From Nematostella vectensis (taxonomy: Eukaryota > Cnidaria > Anthozoa > Actiniaria > Edwardsiidae): 64,000 bases of DNA. Under the pieces are notes generated by a model that saw nothing but the letters and a program-made list of their open reading frames with translations, made no database searches and was not told the DNA's origin. This document shows positions 47,301 through 59,300 of this stretch, piece after piece. Where the stretch lies: positions 2,897,001 through 2,961,000 of the forward strand of contig NC_064042.1 of NCBI RefSeq assembly GCF_932526225.1, read 5' to 3'. Both the position numbers and the translations under genes were made by a program. Position 1 is the stretch's first letter, and the number at the start of each line of letters is the position of its first letter.

Positions 47301-50300
47301 AATGCATGGTACACAGGTTGGCTGGTTCAATGCTATTTCAAATAGGTGTATGGTATTTTATTATGCATGCAATCACATATAGCAGTCACAACCAACCATA
47401 CTCTCATACATTGTACAAAGTGCAAGGCATTGAAATGAACCAATAAGAACTAAGGATGTGCATATAGCAGGAGAATATGAGCCAATTAGAATGAGGCAGT
47501 CAAAGTCAAGCATATGCACTAAGAAAGTGACAGTTTTCACATGAACCAATTGGGATGGGGCATGTGTACATAGCAACTGAAGGGTTTCTGCATAAAGCAA
47601 TCAAAATTAAGCATGTGCACTTAGCAAGTTAAGGTTTTCCACATATTTTCGGCCAACTGACTCCACAAGGCTTACACAAGACCATATGGCAGTGAACCTG
47701 CAAAAGCATATACATTATTAGGTAAAGCACCTAGTATGTATTCTTTCCCTCTCTCTCTCCCCTTCAATACCATGCTAACTCTTTTTATTTATTCTAGCTG
47801 TCTGCTTTTCAGTCATAGCTGTGAACCGAGTGCTTACCACTCTGGAAATACTCGACAAGTATGACTTCACCCGGGCAGACAACACCAACTGTATTGACCT
47901 TCTCTATGCCAAGATATTCACCTCTGCCTCTAAAGGAAATAGAGAGGTGAATATTACTTGTGTGTTCTGGTATTTAAAGCTTCTGCCCCCCCACCTCATT
48001 AACATGTTAGAATCCTCCTCATCAGTTTCATCATCAAACATCAATTTCAGTTTAAGAATTACAAGCTGGGTAAGTTTGGGCAGGATTTGAGGCTACCAGG
48101 GGGAGATTTGTAAGTCCAAAATCAAACACAACAATAATACATTCCCAAACTCACCCTTCTTATTTTCTAATAGGAATTTTTTGATAGGTATGTTATAAAT
48201 TAAATGAAGGGGTTAGCTCATTTTTTTTGGTCTTGAATGATTCCCAATTATTATTATTATTATTTTGTATTGTTTGTTAGCTGACTTCAACAGATGAGGC
48301 CATTGCCCTATTGCTATGCGAATGGGCCATTTCAAAGCATCGTGTTGGCAAGCACCGTGCTTTCGTTGTGGCTAAACTACTACAGAGAAGACAGTCAGAT
48401 CTGTTGAATAAGGTGAGAGAATAGACATTGGGGGGTCTAATTACCGCAATGCCACACAAAATTTTTGAAAATTTTGCATACCGCACAGAAGGGTAAGGTT
48501 TTGGAGAGCATGCACGACATCCCGTTGACACCGCAACACCATGATATTTTAAGTTTTTTACCTCAATACTGCCGTTTAAAAAGCAAAATCTCGCATCTCG
48601 CAGTGTTTTGAAATACTGCATCACTCCATGTTTTTTTGCTCTTCTACTGCAATCTCGTACAAAAGAGGGCCAGTACCGCAAAACCCAACATCACCCTGAC
48701 ATTGTCAGAACAACCTCCTTTAAAACTAAATTAACATCTTTTGAAGGGTGTAATTAATGCAATGTTGATGATGATGAGAAAGATATTAAACAGTGATCAA
48801 TTCTAAACTGGAAAAAAAACCTATTAAGTGGAAACATCTTAGGGTCCTGACCCCGTACGCAGTTCTGCTCAAGGTTAAACCAATCAGCTATCGAGCTATG
48901 ATTTGGGGTTTGCACGGCGCAGATCTGCGCGGTTTGAGCCAATCAGACGTTATAGATCTCGGTGACATCAAGGAGGTGTTGACATACAATAACCAGACTA
49001 CTCTGTATGGCATAAATATCTGGTTATTACATGTTAACAGGGGTAAAGCCTTTGTTAATTCTCAAACAAAAGGTAAAACAAAACCTCTGAAAGTCTGAAC
49101 GAAAACACCTTCCTTTGACTAAATACAATAAGCTAAAAAGGAGCGACATTATTTTCACAGGTCCTCTTTTATTATTATAGTTTCTCAAATTGATACTTTT
49201 TGTGTTTGATATGTGTATTATTTTTAGCTTACTTGAAGGGTGCTAATTTGGCGGGATTGTTTTGGCGCGTTAAGAACAGTGTTCTCAAATACTGGAACTT
49301 CCTTCGTGTATCTCCTCCTTAGAGTTAATCGATTAACTCCAATATAATGCCTTCCTTATTTTCGGAGTTTATGATATTTCTTTGAATACCTTGTATCCCA
49401 GAAGAGTCCTTGCGTTATTTTCCAATTTCAACTGGAAGCTTGGCAAGCCTTAATCGGCCACGGCGGACTTGTTACTTTGCTTTCGTTGTAAATGCGTATG
49501 CAACCATACAAATATCCATCTTTGGTCGCTTAATAGTAAACTCGGAATGATCAAGCCGGCTATAACGCGAGGCAACGCGAGTTGGAGTGCTTATCATTGC
49601 AAGTGGTCACAAGACACAAAGCGCAGTCCTGCGCTTGCATTAGCCAATAATGATACAATTATTCACTTCCTTTAGCGCAGGACTGCTCATGTATCAGCGA
49701 ATCCCGTATTTAGCGTGATATCGGAACCCACGTGAACTGCTACCTAGCGCCTGGTTAATTAACCTGGTTAATCTACTCGGCTTAGTTTCGTATTTTAACT
49801 CAAACATATTGATTAAATAAACTTCTCACTACATCCAGAGTACTTTTCAATTATCTGTTAAGGACTCGCTTATTTTGAGAAATTTCGGGCTCGTTATGAA
49901 AGTAACGCGAAACGGCAAAACTTGAGCGCAGCCCTGCGCTCGCATTAGCCAATAATGATACAATTATTCACTTCCTGTTGCGCAGGACTGCTCATGTATC
50001 AGCGAATCCCGCATTTAGCGTGATATTGGAACCCATGTGAACTTCTACCTAGCGCAGAGCAGCTTATGCCCTTGTACCTGCCACTTGGTTAATCTACTCT
50101 GCTTAGTTTCGTATTTTCAATCAAACATGTTGTTTAAAAGTAAACATGTCTATAGTTATGAAAGTGATGCGAAACGGGAAAACTTGTGAGTTAATTACGA
50201 GTTTCGCGCTCGACTGCACCGTTTTGTGCTTATCTTTCAATATATTTTGTACTCCACTGTTAGCAAAGCGGCTGTTATCTTATCAAATCAAAAATAACAT

Positions 50301-53300
50301 TAGTATGATCAAGCTGGCTATAACGTATAGCAATGCGAGTTGGAGTGCTTATCATTGCAAGTGGTCACCAGACACAAAGCGCAGTCCTGCTCTTGCATTA
50401 GCCAATAATGATACAATTATTCACTTCCTTTAGCGCAGGACTGCTCATGTATCAGCGAATCCCGTATTTAGCGTAACATCGGAACATATTGATTAATAAT
50501 AATAATAATAATAATAATAATTAGTTTATTTTTCACTTTCGCAGTCCATGGACTGAATTACAGTGACGGTCAATTACGCATACATATAAATATATAATTA
50601 ACATATAATTTACACATGATATATTGATAATTCACTCCAAGCCTGAGGTTGCAAACTTTACGCTAACAAAATTTCCGAACCTGTCGGTTTTGGTTGCTAG
50701 AGTGACATGGTCTTTAGGTCTTAAGTTGTAGTGCGAGGACTGGTTAATTATGCGTTTGTGTATTAGGAGATGGAGTGGATTGTCAGGAGTGACCTTACGG
50801 ATAAACTTACTGCATGCTATTTTCCTGCGCTCCTCAAGGGTTTATTAAAAATAAACGTGTCACTATATCCAGAGTACTTCTCAATTATCTGTTAAGTACT
50901 CGCTTATTTTGAAAAATTTCGGGCTCGTTATGAAAGTAACGCGAAACGGCAAAACTTGAGCGCAGCCCTGCGCTCGCATTAGCCAATAATGATACAATTA
51001 TTCACTTCCTGTTGCGCAGGACTGCTCATGTATCAGCGAATCCCGTATTTAGCGTGATATCGGAACCCATGTGAACTGCTACCTAGCGTCTGGTTAATTA
51101 ACCTGGTTAATCTACTCGGCTTAGTTTCGAGAACGAATAAAAGCCAATCACATTCCCAATCAGTGCGTTTGCAGACGCAACGAGTGTCTAGGATCGATTT
51201 ACAAAGATACATAGGCATGGAAAGCCGGTAAAAATTTTAGTGTACTATGTATCTAAAGTGACTAGCCTTTAAACAATATATCGGCGTTTTCTTACTTTGT
51301 AAGTCAAGCAAGCATAATGTTTTCTTCATTTCACAGAGATTGGACATAGCCATGCGTTATATTTTCTTCTCAATAGACACTCAAGAGTAGGCTTTGAAAA
51401 CAAACCGGAAACTGTGCGTTTTAAAGACGCAGGCTAGTCAATAGTGTGAAAGAATCTAATTTTCGGTACGAGAAACACATTATGGCGTTTGTAATTGGTT
51501 GTTAGAAGACGAGGTTGATAAAACTTTCTTATTCAAACATCAAAAGCAAGCTGTTATAAGTTGATTTACGTCTATTTATGTGCTTTGGGAAAGCACCCGA
51601 CTCCGGGACAGATGGAGCACCAAAGGTTGAGCTCTCTGTTGGTGGTCATATGATATGATTAACAAACTGCTATCTTGTAAGCTAGGAGATAAGGCCCGAG
51701 CTAGGGAGCTTTGCTCTTTGCACACAAGCATTCCAAGCACCAGTCGAGCAAAAGAGCGCATCAATATAATTCTAGAGAAAAATCAAAAGATTTGAACAGA
51801 TAATCTGTTTAAAAGAATTTAGCCTATTATCATCCTCCAGTATCGTAGATTCATGCATAGGGACAGTCGGATATTACAGCTTGGTGTTACATTTTTTCAA
51901 CTTGACAAAGTTAGCACGTGGGAGCCCCAGCACATATACCCGCGGCTATTTACTCAAGTTGTGGTTGCTTCGAAACATGATGGTATTTTTCGAGTTCACC
52001 TATATTACAGATTGTACGTTTCTGCGTTCGAAAACGCACTTGCTACGTTTTGATTTGCTGTATAATCAGAATCTGTCAATATTTAATTGCAACAACAGCA
52101 AATTGTTTATCAATTCATTCCATACCCTGAGATCTTGTGTTACACGGCATCATGTGCAGCGTGAGCTAGAAGATCTTTTTATAATGAGAAAAATACGAAT
52201 GGGTCATTCTTGGAGGGAACCAATTGCAAAAAGAACGTGCAATCTGTAATATACGTAAGGGGTAACGATGGGTACCTTAAAATTTCGAAAATCTCGCAAA
52301 AATTTCGCAAAGTCTCGGAATCTCGGCGTTTTTACGGAAGTCTCGAAGTCTCGTTTTTCCCCACGACATTTTAGGATCTTGGAGCCTCTTTTTGTACCAC
52401 GTTCTCGGAGTCTCTGTTAAACGCGATCTGTTTTATGTTGTTACTGCTAAGGGTTTCCCTCTTTTTCGAGTCTCGAGTCTTAAGCCTTTCCGCTCTAGCT
52501 ATTCTTTTTCAACTAATGTTTATGACATACCTCGAGCAAGTTATCTGATGTCCGAACACAAGCTAGTAAAAGCTCGGACACGGATTCCGAAATTTGACTT
52601 AAAGTCTCGGGCTCGGATTCTAAAACGCGGTCTCGGCGCCTCGGCAAATCTCGAACTTACTCATCGCTACCCCTAAAAGGGGTCTCTAGAACGCGCCAAC
52701 ATCCCAGAACATCGGCTTTATTCTCAGAGCGTATTGTTCACTGTTTATTGGCAACAAAATGTCTAGTTCTCGGATAAACAACTACTTTTGGAAAATAGTA
52801 ATCTGGCGGTGTTTAAAGTTTGCGAGGATATAATATTTTCACTGGCTTTCCATGCCTATATCTGTCTCTTGATCTCGTGCTTGCATGAATATCTAGACCG
52901 TTGCATTTTCGAATGCACTAATAGACATGCGATTGGTTTTATCCTAAGGGATAAATTACTTGACATTGTTATTTATACCCTGCTTATACTCAAGCTCACC
53001 AAACTATAGACAAAAATGCTCAATGAAATAAATTGTAGTCCACTACTTTGAATGTAAACCCAGGAAGGTGACATGAATGTAGGAAATATTATGAACTTAT
53101 ACCCAAAATTAAGCAAACCAAAAGCACATAACTAGCTTTAAAGACGTAAATCAACTATAAATCAACTAATAACAGCTTGCTTTGATGTTTGAACAAGAAA
53201 AATTATATCATGTTCTTACAAGCAATTACAAGCGCCATGTGTTTCTTGTACCGAAAATTAGATTCTTCTACACTATTGACTAGCCTGCGTCTTTAAAACG

Positions 53301-56300
53301 CACACTTTCCGGTTTGTTCGGGCCTTATCTCCTAGCTTACAAGATGGCAGTTTTTTAATCATATCATATGACCACCAACAGAGAGCTCAACCTTTGGTGC
53401 TCCATCTGTCCCGGAGTCGGGTGCTTTCCTAAAGCACATAACTAGACGTAAATCAACTTATAACAGCTTGCTTTTGATGTTTGAATAAGAAAGTTGTATC
53501 AACCTCGTCTTCTAACAACCAATTACAAACGTCATAATGTGTTTCTCGTACCGAAAATTAGATTCTTTCACACTATTGACTAGCCTGCGTCTTTAAAACG
53601 CACAGTTTCCGGTTTGTTTTCAAAGCCTACTCTTGAGTGTCTATCGAGAAGTATAACATATGGCTATGTCTGATCTCTGTGAAATGAACAAAACATTTTG
53701 CGTGCTTGACTTACAAAGTAAGAAAACGCCGATATATTGTTTAAAGGCTAGTCACTTTAGATACATAGTACACTAAAATTTTTACCGGCTTTCCATGCCT
53801 ATGTAGCTTTGTAAATCGATCCTAGACACTCGTTGCGTCTGCAAACGCACTGATTGGGAATGTGATTGGCTTTTATTCGTTCTCCTTGCAATAAATGATG
53901 ATGTTGTATACTATCTTCCTCTTTCACGTTTCGGTGAGATGTTTCAGTAGTTAGAGGTTTGCTTTATTAAAGGGGTTTTCCGTATGTGATTGCTTCGAAA
54001 CACGATGGTATTTTTCGAGTTCACCTATATTACAGATTGCACGTTCTGCGTTCGAAAACGCACTTTGATTTGCTGTATAATCCGAATCTGTTGAAACAGT
54101 AAATTGTTTATCAATTCATTCCATACCCTGAGATCTCGTGTTACACGGCATCATGTGCAGCGTGAGCTAGAAGATTTCTCTCCGCCAAATTAGCACCCTT
54201 CAAGTAAGTTAAAAATAATACACATATCAAACACAAAAAGTATCAATTTGAGAAACTATAATAATAAAAGAGGACCTGTGAAAATAATGTCGCTCCTTTT
54301 TAGCTTATTGTATTTAGTCAAAGGAAGGTGTTTTAGTTCAGACTTTCAGAGGTTTTGTTTTACCTTTTGTTTGAGAATTAACAAAGGCTTTACCCCTGTT
54401 GACATGTAATAACCAGATATTTATGCCATACAGAGTAGTCTGGTTATTGTATGTCAACACCTCCTTGATGTCACCGAGATCTATAACGTCTGATTGGCTC
54501 AAACCGCGCAGATCTGCGCCGTGCAAACCCCAAATCATAGCTCGATAGCTGATTGGTTTAACCTTGAGCAGAACTGCGTACGGGGTCAGGACCCTAAGAT
54601 GTTTCCACTTAATAGGTTTTTTTTCCAGTTTAGAATTGATCACTGTTATTAGTGGTTGTGAGGTGGCATAGAGGTGGTAAAGATGATAACAATGTTGATG
54701 ATTTTGATAACTATATCTTTTATAGTGAGTAATTACTATGATTAAGGAGGTTCTCTTGGTGATGATACAAAAGGGGAAGTTGACTATCATACCTTTTTGA
54801 CATCTCAACAGAAAGATGATAGTACCTCAGGTGGTGAAGAGAGCAACAGCTCTCGTCACAACCCCATAGCCACACCCGTCTGTCAGAAAGTCCTCCTGGA
54901 ATTCCTAGATAACTATGCTCCAGTGGTTGGTAAGGATGTTTAGAACTAGACCTCATGAACTGAATGTTAAGCATAAGTATGAAAGATGATCGCTTGCAAA
55001 ATGCAAAATCATGATCAGATTTCAGTGGAAAATGGATCTTTACATTTGTCCTTTGTGCTTTCTCTTTACTAGACTTTGAAAAATGATAAAGAAAACTAAA
55101 TTTATGACAAAATTCATTAGGTAACCATTTAAATCATTAGGCAACTGGGAACTGACAATAAATGGCTGGTCTGTTTATCTAAGTAATTGCTGATATGTAT
55201 CAAACTCTAAATTTAAAGTTATCTCCTGACTCATATACCATAAGGTCTAGAATTTTCCTTGCCCCATACCAAAGTAATATTTAAGCTTATAGTGCCTGCC
55301 AATCACCGTGTCCTATTTAAGTAACAACCCCTTCCAAGAGATCTCAAGAGTATCACATTTTCATCTCCATTCCCATATTAATATCTGACATTTTTCATTT
55401 TTCTCACTATAGAAAGTTACCAGCACAGTAAAGGGGACCCAAGCTTTGCACAACTTGTGCTTTTGTTCGTGGAGCTAGTCCGACATGACGTCTTCTCCCA
55501 CAATGCCTATCTGTGCACTCTCATCTCGCGAGGAGATCTGCAGCCTACCCCTGCTGTATCCATACCCTCCCCACCCAGGCAAATAGGGGAGACCCCCCTG
55601 CCTTTGCCTGTAATGTCAGACATCGAGGAGTGTGTCCAGGAGGGGGATGCTCATGGTGTGCCAGGGATGGATGTACCAATGGTGGGTAGTGTTTGCATCC
55701 AGGGCTGGCGTGAGGGGATGTTTCTAACCAAGGCTTTTTTTTTGGGGGGGGGGGGGGGAGATAGTGTATGCATTAGGGATTGTGGGAGGGTTATTCGCAA
55801 TAAAAACAATAATGGCTTGAGGAGGGGTCTGCACCCAAAATTTCATATCTAAATAATACAGAGAATATAAATTTACAAACGAATAATACAGAGAATATAA
55901 ATTTACAAACAAATAATACAGAGAATATGAATAATACAGAGAATATAAATAATATAAATTTACAAACAAATAATGCCTGATTTTGAATAACATACCAAAG
56001 GATTTTTTATTCTTACTCAAAATCCTACTTCTATATATAGAAATGACAAGAGTAAATTTAGCATTATGGCAATAAAGCTTTATGGCGCAGTTCAATTGAG
56101 AGCATCACTAAATGTGTCTTCTGTTGCAGTCCACACATGAAGATGTACTGCGGAAAGACCTCAGTAGTGAACTCGAGCTGGACCGTGAGCTGACTCTACA
56201 CCAGGAGCAACTTGAGAGGTTGCTTGACCAGGGTGACGCTGAGGGGTGTCTGGACCCTGACCAGGCCCAGTCTCTACACATGGCAGTGTCTGGTGTCCAG

Positions 56301-59300
56301 GGAATCCAGACAGATCCGGGTTGGTTATCAATCATGTTGATCAAGGGGCATTTCCTAAAATGCATTTCCTAAAAGACTATTTTGTATCCATTTCCATTCG
56401 CTCAAACCACAATATTCTATTTGAATAGATGGTCTCAAAGATCGTTTATGAACGCTGTATGGTTATGTTGGTTATTCTGCTAGCTATTTTTTTCCCAATT
56501 GCCATTTTTTATAGTTCTTTATACATATCCACTTCTATCTCATTATTCTCTCATGTTTCTCTAAAGAGTAGTACAGTAGCTCAGTGGTACGGGTTCCTTC
56601 TCTCATTATTCTCTCATGTTTCTCTCAAGAGTAGTACAGTAGCTCAGTGGTACGGGTTCCTTCTCTCATTATTCTCTCATGTTTCTCTCAAGAGTAGTAC
56701 AGTAGCTCAGTGGTATGGGTTCCTTCTCTCATTATTCTCTCATGTTTCTCTCAAGAGTAGTACAGTAGCTCAGTAGTACGGGTTCCTTCTCTCATTATTC
56801 TCTCATGTTTCTCTCAAGAGTAGTACAATAGCTCAGTGGTACGGGTTCCTTCTCTCATTATTCTCTTATGTTTCTCTCAAGAGTAGTACAGTAGCTCAGT
56901 GGTACGGGTTCCTTCTCTAAAGCAAGAGGGCCAGGGCTCGGCCCCAGATCAGGTCAACTAGGAATATTTCTGAGGTGTAAAAACTGGCTCTTTACATTGG
57001 GGAATGTAAATTTGTCATCTTCTCAGAAAAAAGATGTTAAGAAAGAGGTCCTTGTCCACAGTTAGCTATCACAAACTAAATACATTCACTTTCTTGCTTT
57101 TTCCCTCAAATTATCGTTTTTCTATATCAGGTCTTCAGTTCTACTCCTCTACGACTGAACTGTCATCCTCTCACGGCCTCAAAGAGTCAATATCCATTGA
57201 AGCTGCCTCTCACAGCTACAACAGCAAGTCCCAGCACTTACAGTATGCTACTCACTTCCCCATCCCACATGAAGCAGCCACGACACATGAGTGTAACCAG
57301 AGGCTGGTGCTGCTGTACGGTGTTGGTAAAGCAAGGACGGAAGCCATCAACAAGAGCAAGGAGGTCACCAAATTACTGGTCAAGACCCTCTATGATCTTG
57401 CAGGTACTGCCATTTAAAGAGTAATGATCAGGTACTCCTTTATTATTAAGTCAAGTCTATATTACTGTCTATATTACAAGCAGCCAATAAACGTTTTTAT
57501 TAGTATGATATAACAGTTATGGAGGGCTATTTTATAAGTTTTCATTTTTCAAAGAGACAATTGTTAGCCACACCTTTTTTTAAGTTTTCTTATTGAAAAA
57601 CACATTAATTGAAGAGATCTCGAAATAAGAATCTAAAAGTAAAGTATTATACAAACATACACAAAGTTCAATAGAAAATATTCCCCAAATCAGCCAATTG
57701 AATCAGATGCTCTTTCGCTTTTGGCAATTTTGCTAGGATGACAAAATGGCCAACAGAGACTTCTTGATTTCTAAGTTTCAATAGTGCAGTAGCTAACAAG
57801 TGGGTGATTGAGATATTTCACCAAACCATTGCTCATTTGTTTGTGTTAGGTTCTGGTCATGGAAGTGTTGGTGGAGGTGAATACAGCCAGTGCCTCACCA
57901 CCTCGGAGCTCAGTGAGCGTCGCGCTAAGGAGGAACAATGGACATCTCTCTACAGGTAGCAGCGGCACACGCCTTTACTGGTGCCTTGCCGTGTGGACTG
58001 AGAAGAACCAGAAAAACATGTTTGACAGGCTAGCTTCCGTTTCTCCTCTAAAGGCCATGTTACATAATTTTTGCAACTTGCAATTCCAACGAGAAACTAC
58101 CGATCCTGAAAATCATACAATGATTGTCATTGTGAATACTTTGTTTTCTTGTGAAAATTTATGAATAATTTTCTTCTAACACTTTAAAATGCACCCTCAA
58201 TAAATCTGTCTAGCGGTCATTTTCGAAGTTTGAAACTAGACTATTTGCACCTTTTATGTCTGTTCAATCTCTCTTTATGAATCACTTGCCAGTCTTCTTG
58301 GGTTAGACTTGAATAGACTTTAAAATGTTTAAGCAAGCACTGTGCAAGAGTATTGCATTAATAAACATGTCATTTCACCGTTTCAGTAAATTCTCCAGCC
58401 TACCATGCTTTGATCAGTATATGGCAGTGGCTGAGTGTGCCAACGCCCTGCGTGATTTGCGCATGTCCAATCCACCCATGTTTGGCTTGACTTCACGACT
58501 GCCTAGTATTGACCAGCTGGTATTCCTGTATGACTTGTATGAGTTATCAGGAGACATTCATGGCCTGTTGGAGTTCATTGCTTTTGTCTTGATGCCTGAT
58601 GGTGATGACTATGCTCAGGTAAACTATGACAGTGATAGTGATAATGATGATGGTGATGGTGGTGGTGATGATGATGTTGGTTGTGGTTGTGCCGAGAGTA
58701 GTGGTAGTTGTGATGTTGGTGGTGATGGTGGTGGTGATGATGATGGTGATGGTGGTTGTGGTTGTGCCAAGAGTAGTGGTGGTGGTGCCGATGAGGTGAT
58801 GATTGTGGCTGTAGTGGTGATGGTGGTGGTGATGATGATGTTGGTTGTGGTTGTGGTTGTGCCGAGAGTAGTGGTGGTTGTGCCGATGAGGTGGTGATGG
58901 TGGTGGTGATGATGATGGTGATGGTGGTGGTGATGATGATGGTGATGGTGGTGTTGATGATGATGGTGATGGTGATGGTGATGGTGATGGTGGTGATGGT
59001 GATGATGGTGATGGTGATGGTGGTGTTGATGATGATGGTGATGGTGGTGGTGATGATGATGGTGATGGTGGTGGTGATGATGATGTTGGTTGTGGTTGTG
59101 ACGAGAGTAGTGGTGGTGGTGCCGATGAGGTGGTGATTGTGGCTGTAGTGGTGATGGTGGTGGTGATGATGTTGGTTGTGGTTGTGGTTGTGCCGAGAGT
59201 AGTGGTGGTGCTGCTGATGAGGTGGTGATTGTGGCTGTAGTGGTGATGGTGGTGATTGTGATTGTGGTTGTGATAAAGTTGATGGTGATGGTGATTTATT

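Larger units (their letters stand above)
48789..54647. mobile_element. 5.86-kb composite foldback transposon in MED12 intron 13
   Basis: Ends AACAGTGATCAATTC... are exactly inverted at the right side. Direct ATTA copies flank it (48785-48788 and 54648-54651). The terminal inverted repeats run about 460 bp (48789-49255 and 54186-54647) and are nearly identical, so the same 100-codon frame appears at both ends on opposite strands. Inside are a second inverted pair (about 51124-51700 and 53325-53885), four direct copies of an approximately 110-bp block, and a nested smaller element at 52258-52674. No transposase domain is visible, so it is probably non-autonomous. Confidence 0.8.

Noticed and set aside
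51853-53009. Several 60-120 codon frames in MED12 intron 13
   Set aside because: They lie in a repeat-built transposon, differ between its repeated parts and show no domain.
56577-56610. tRNA gene suggested by gtagctcagtggta
   Set aside because: No anticodon or T arm closes into a cloverleaf; it is part of a SINE-derived 63-bp repeat.
58621-59136. Extension of MED12 exon 19 frame through the GAT/GGT repeats
   Set aside because: A good donor (CAG|gtaaac) ends the exon at 58618, and the homologous protein continues in exon 20.
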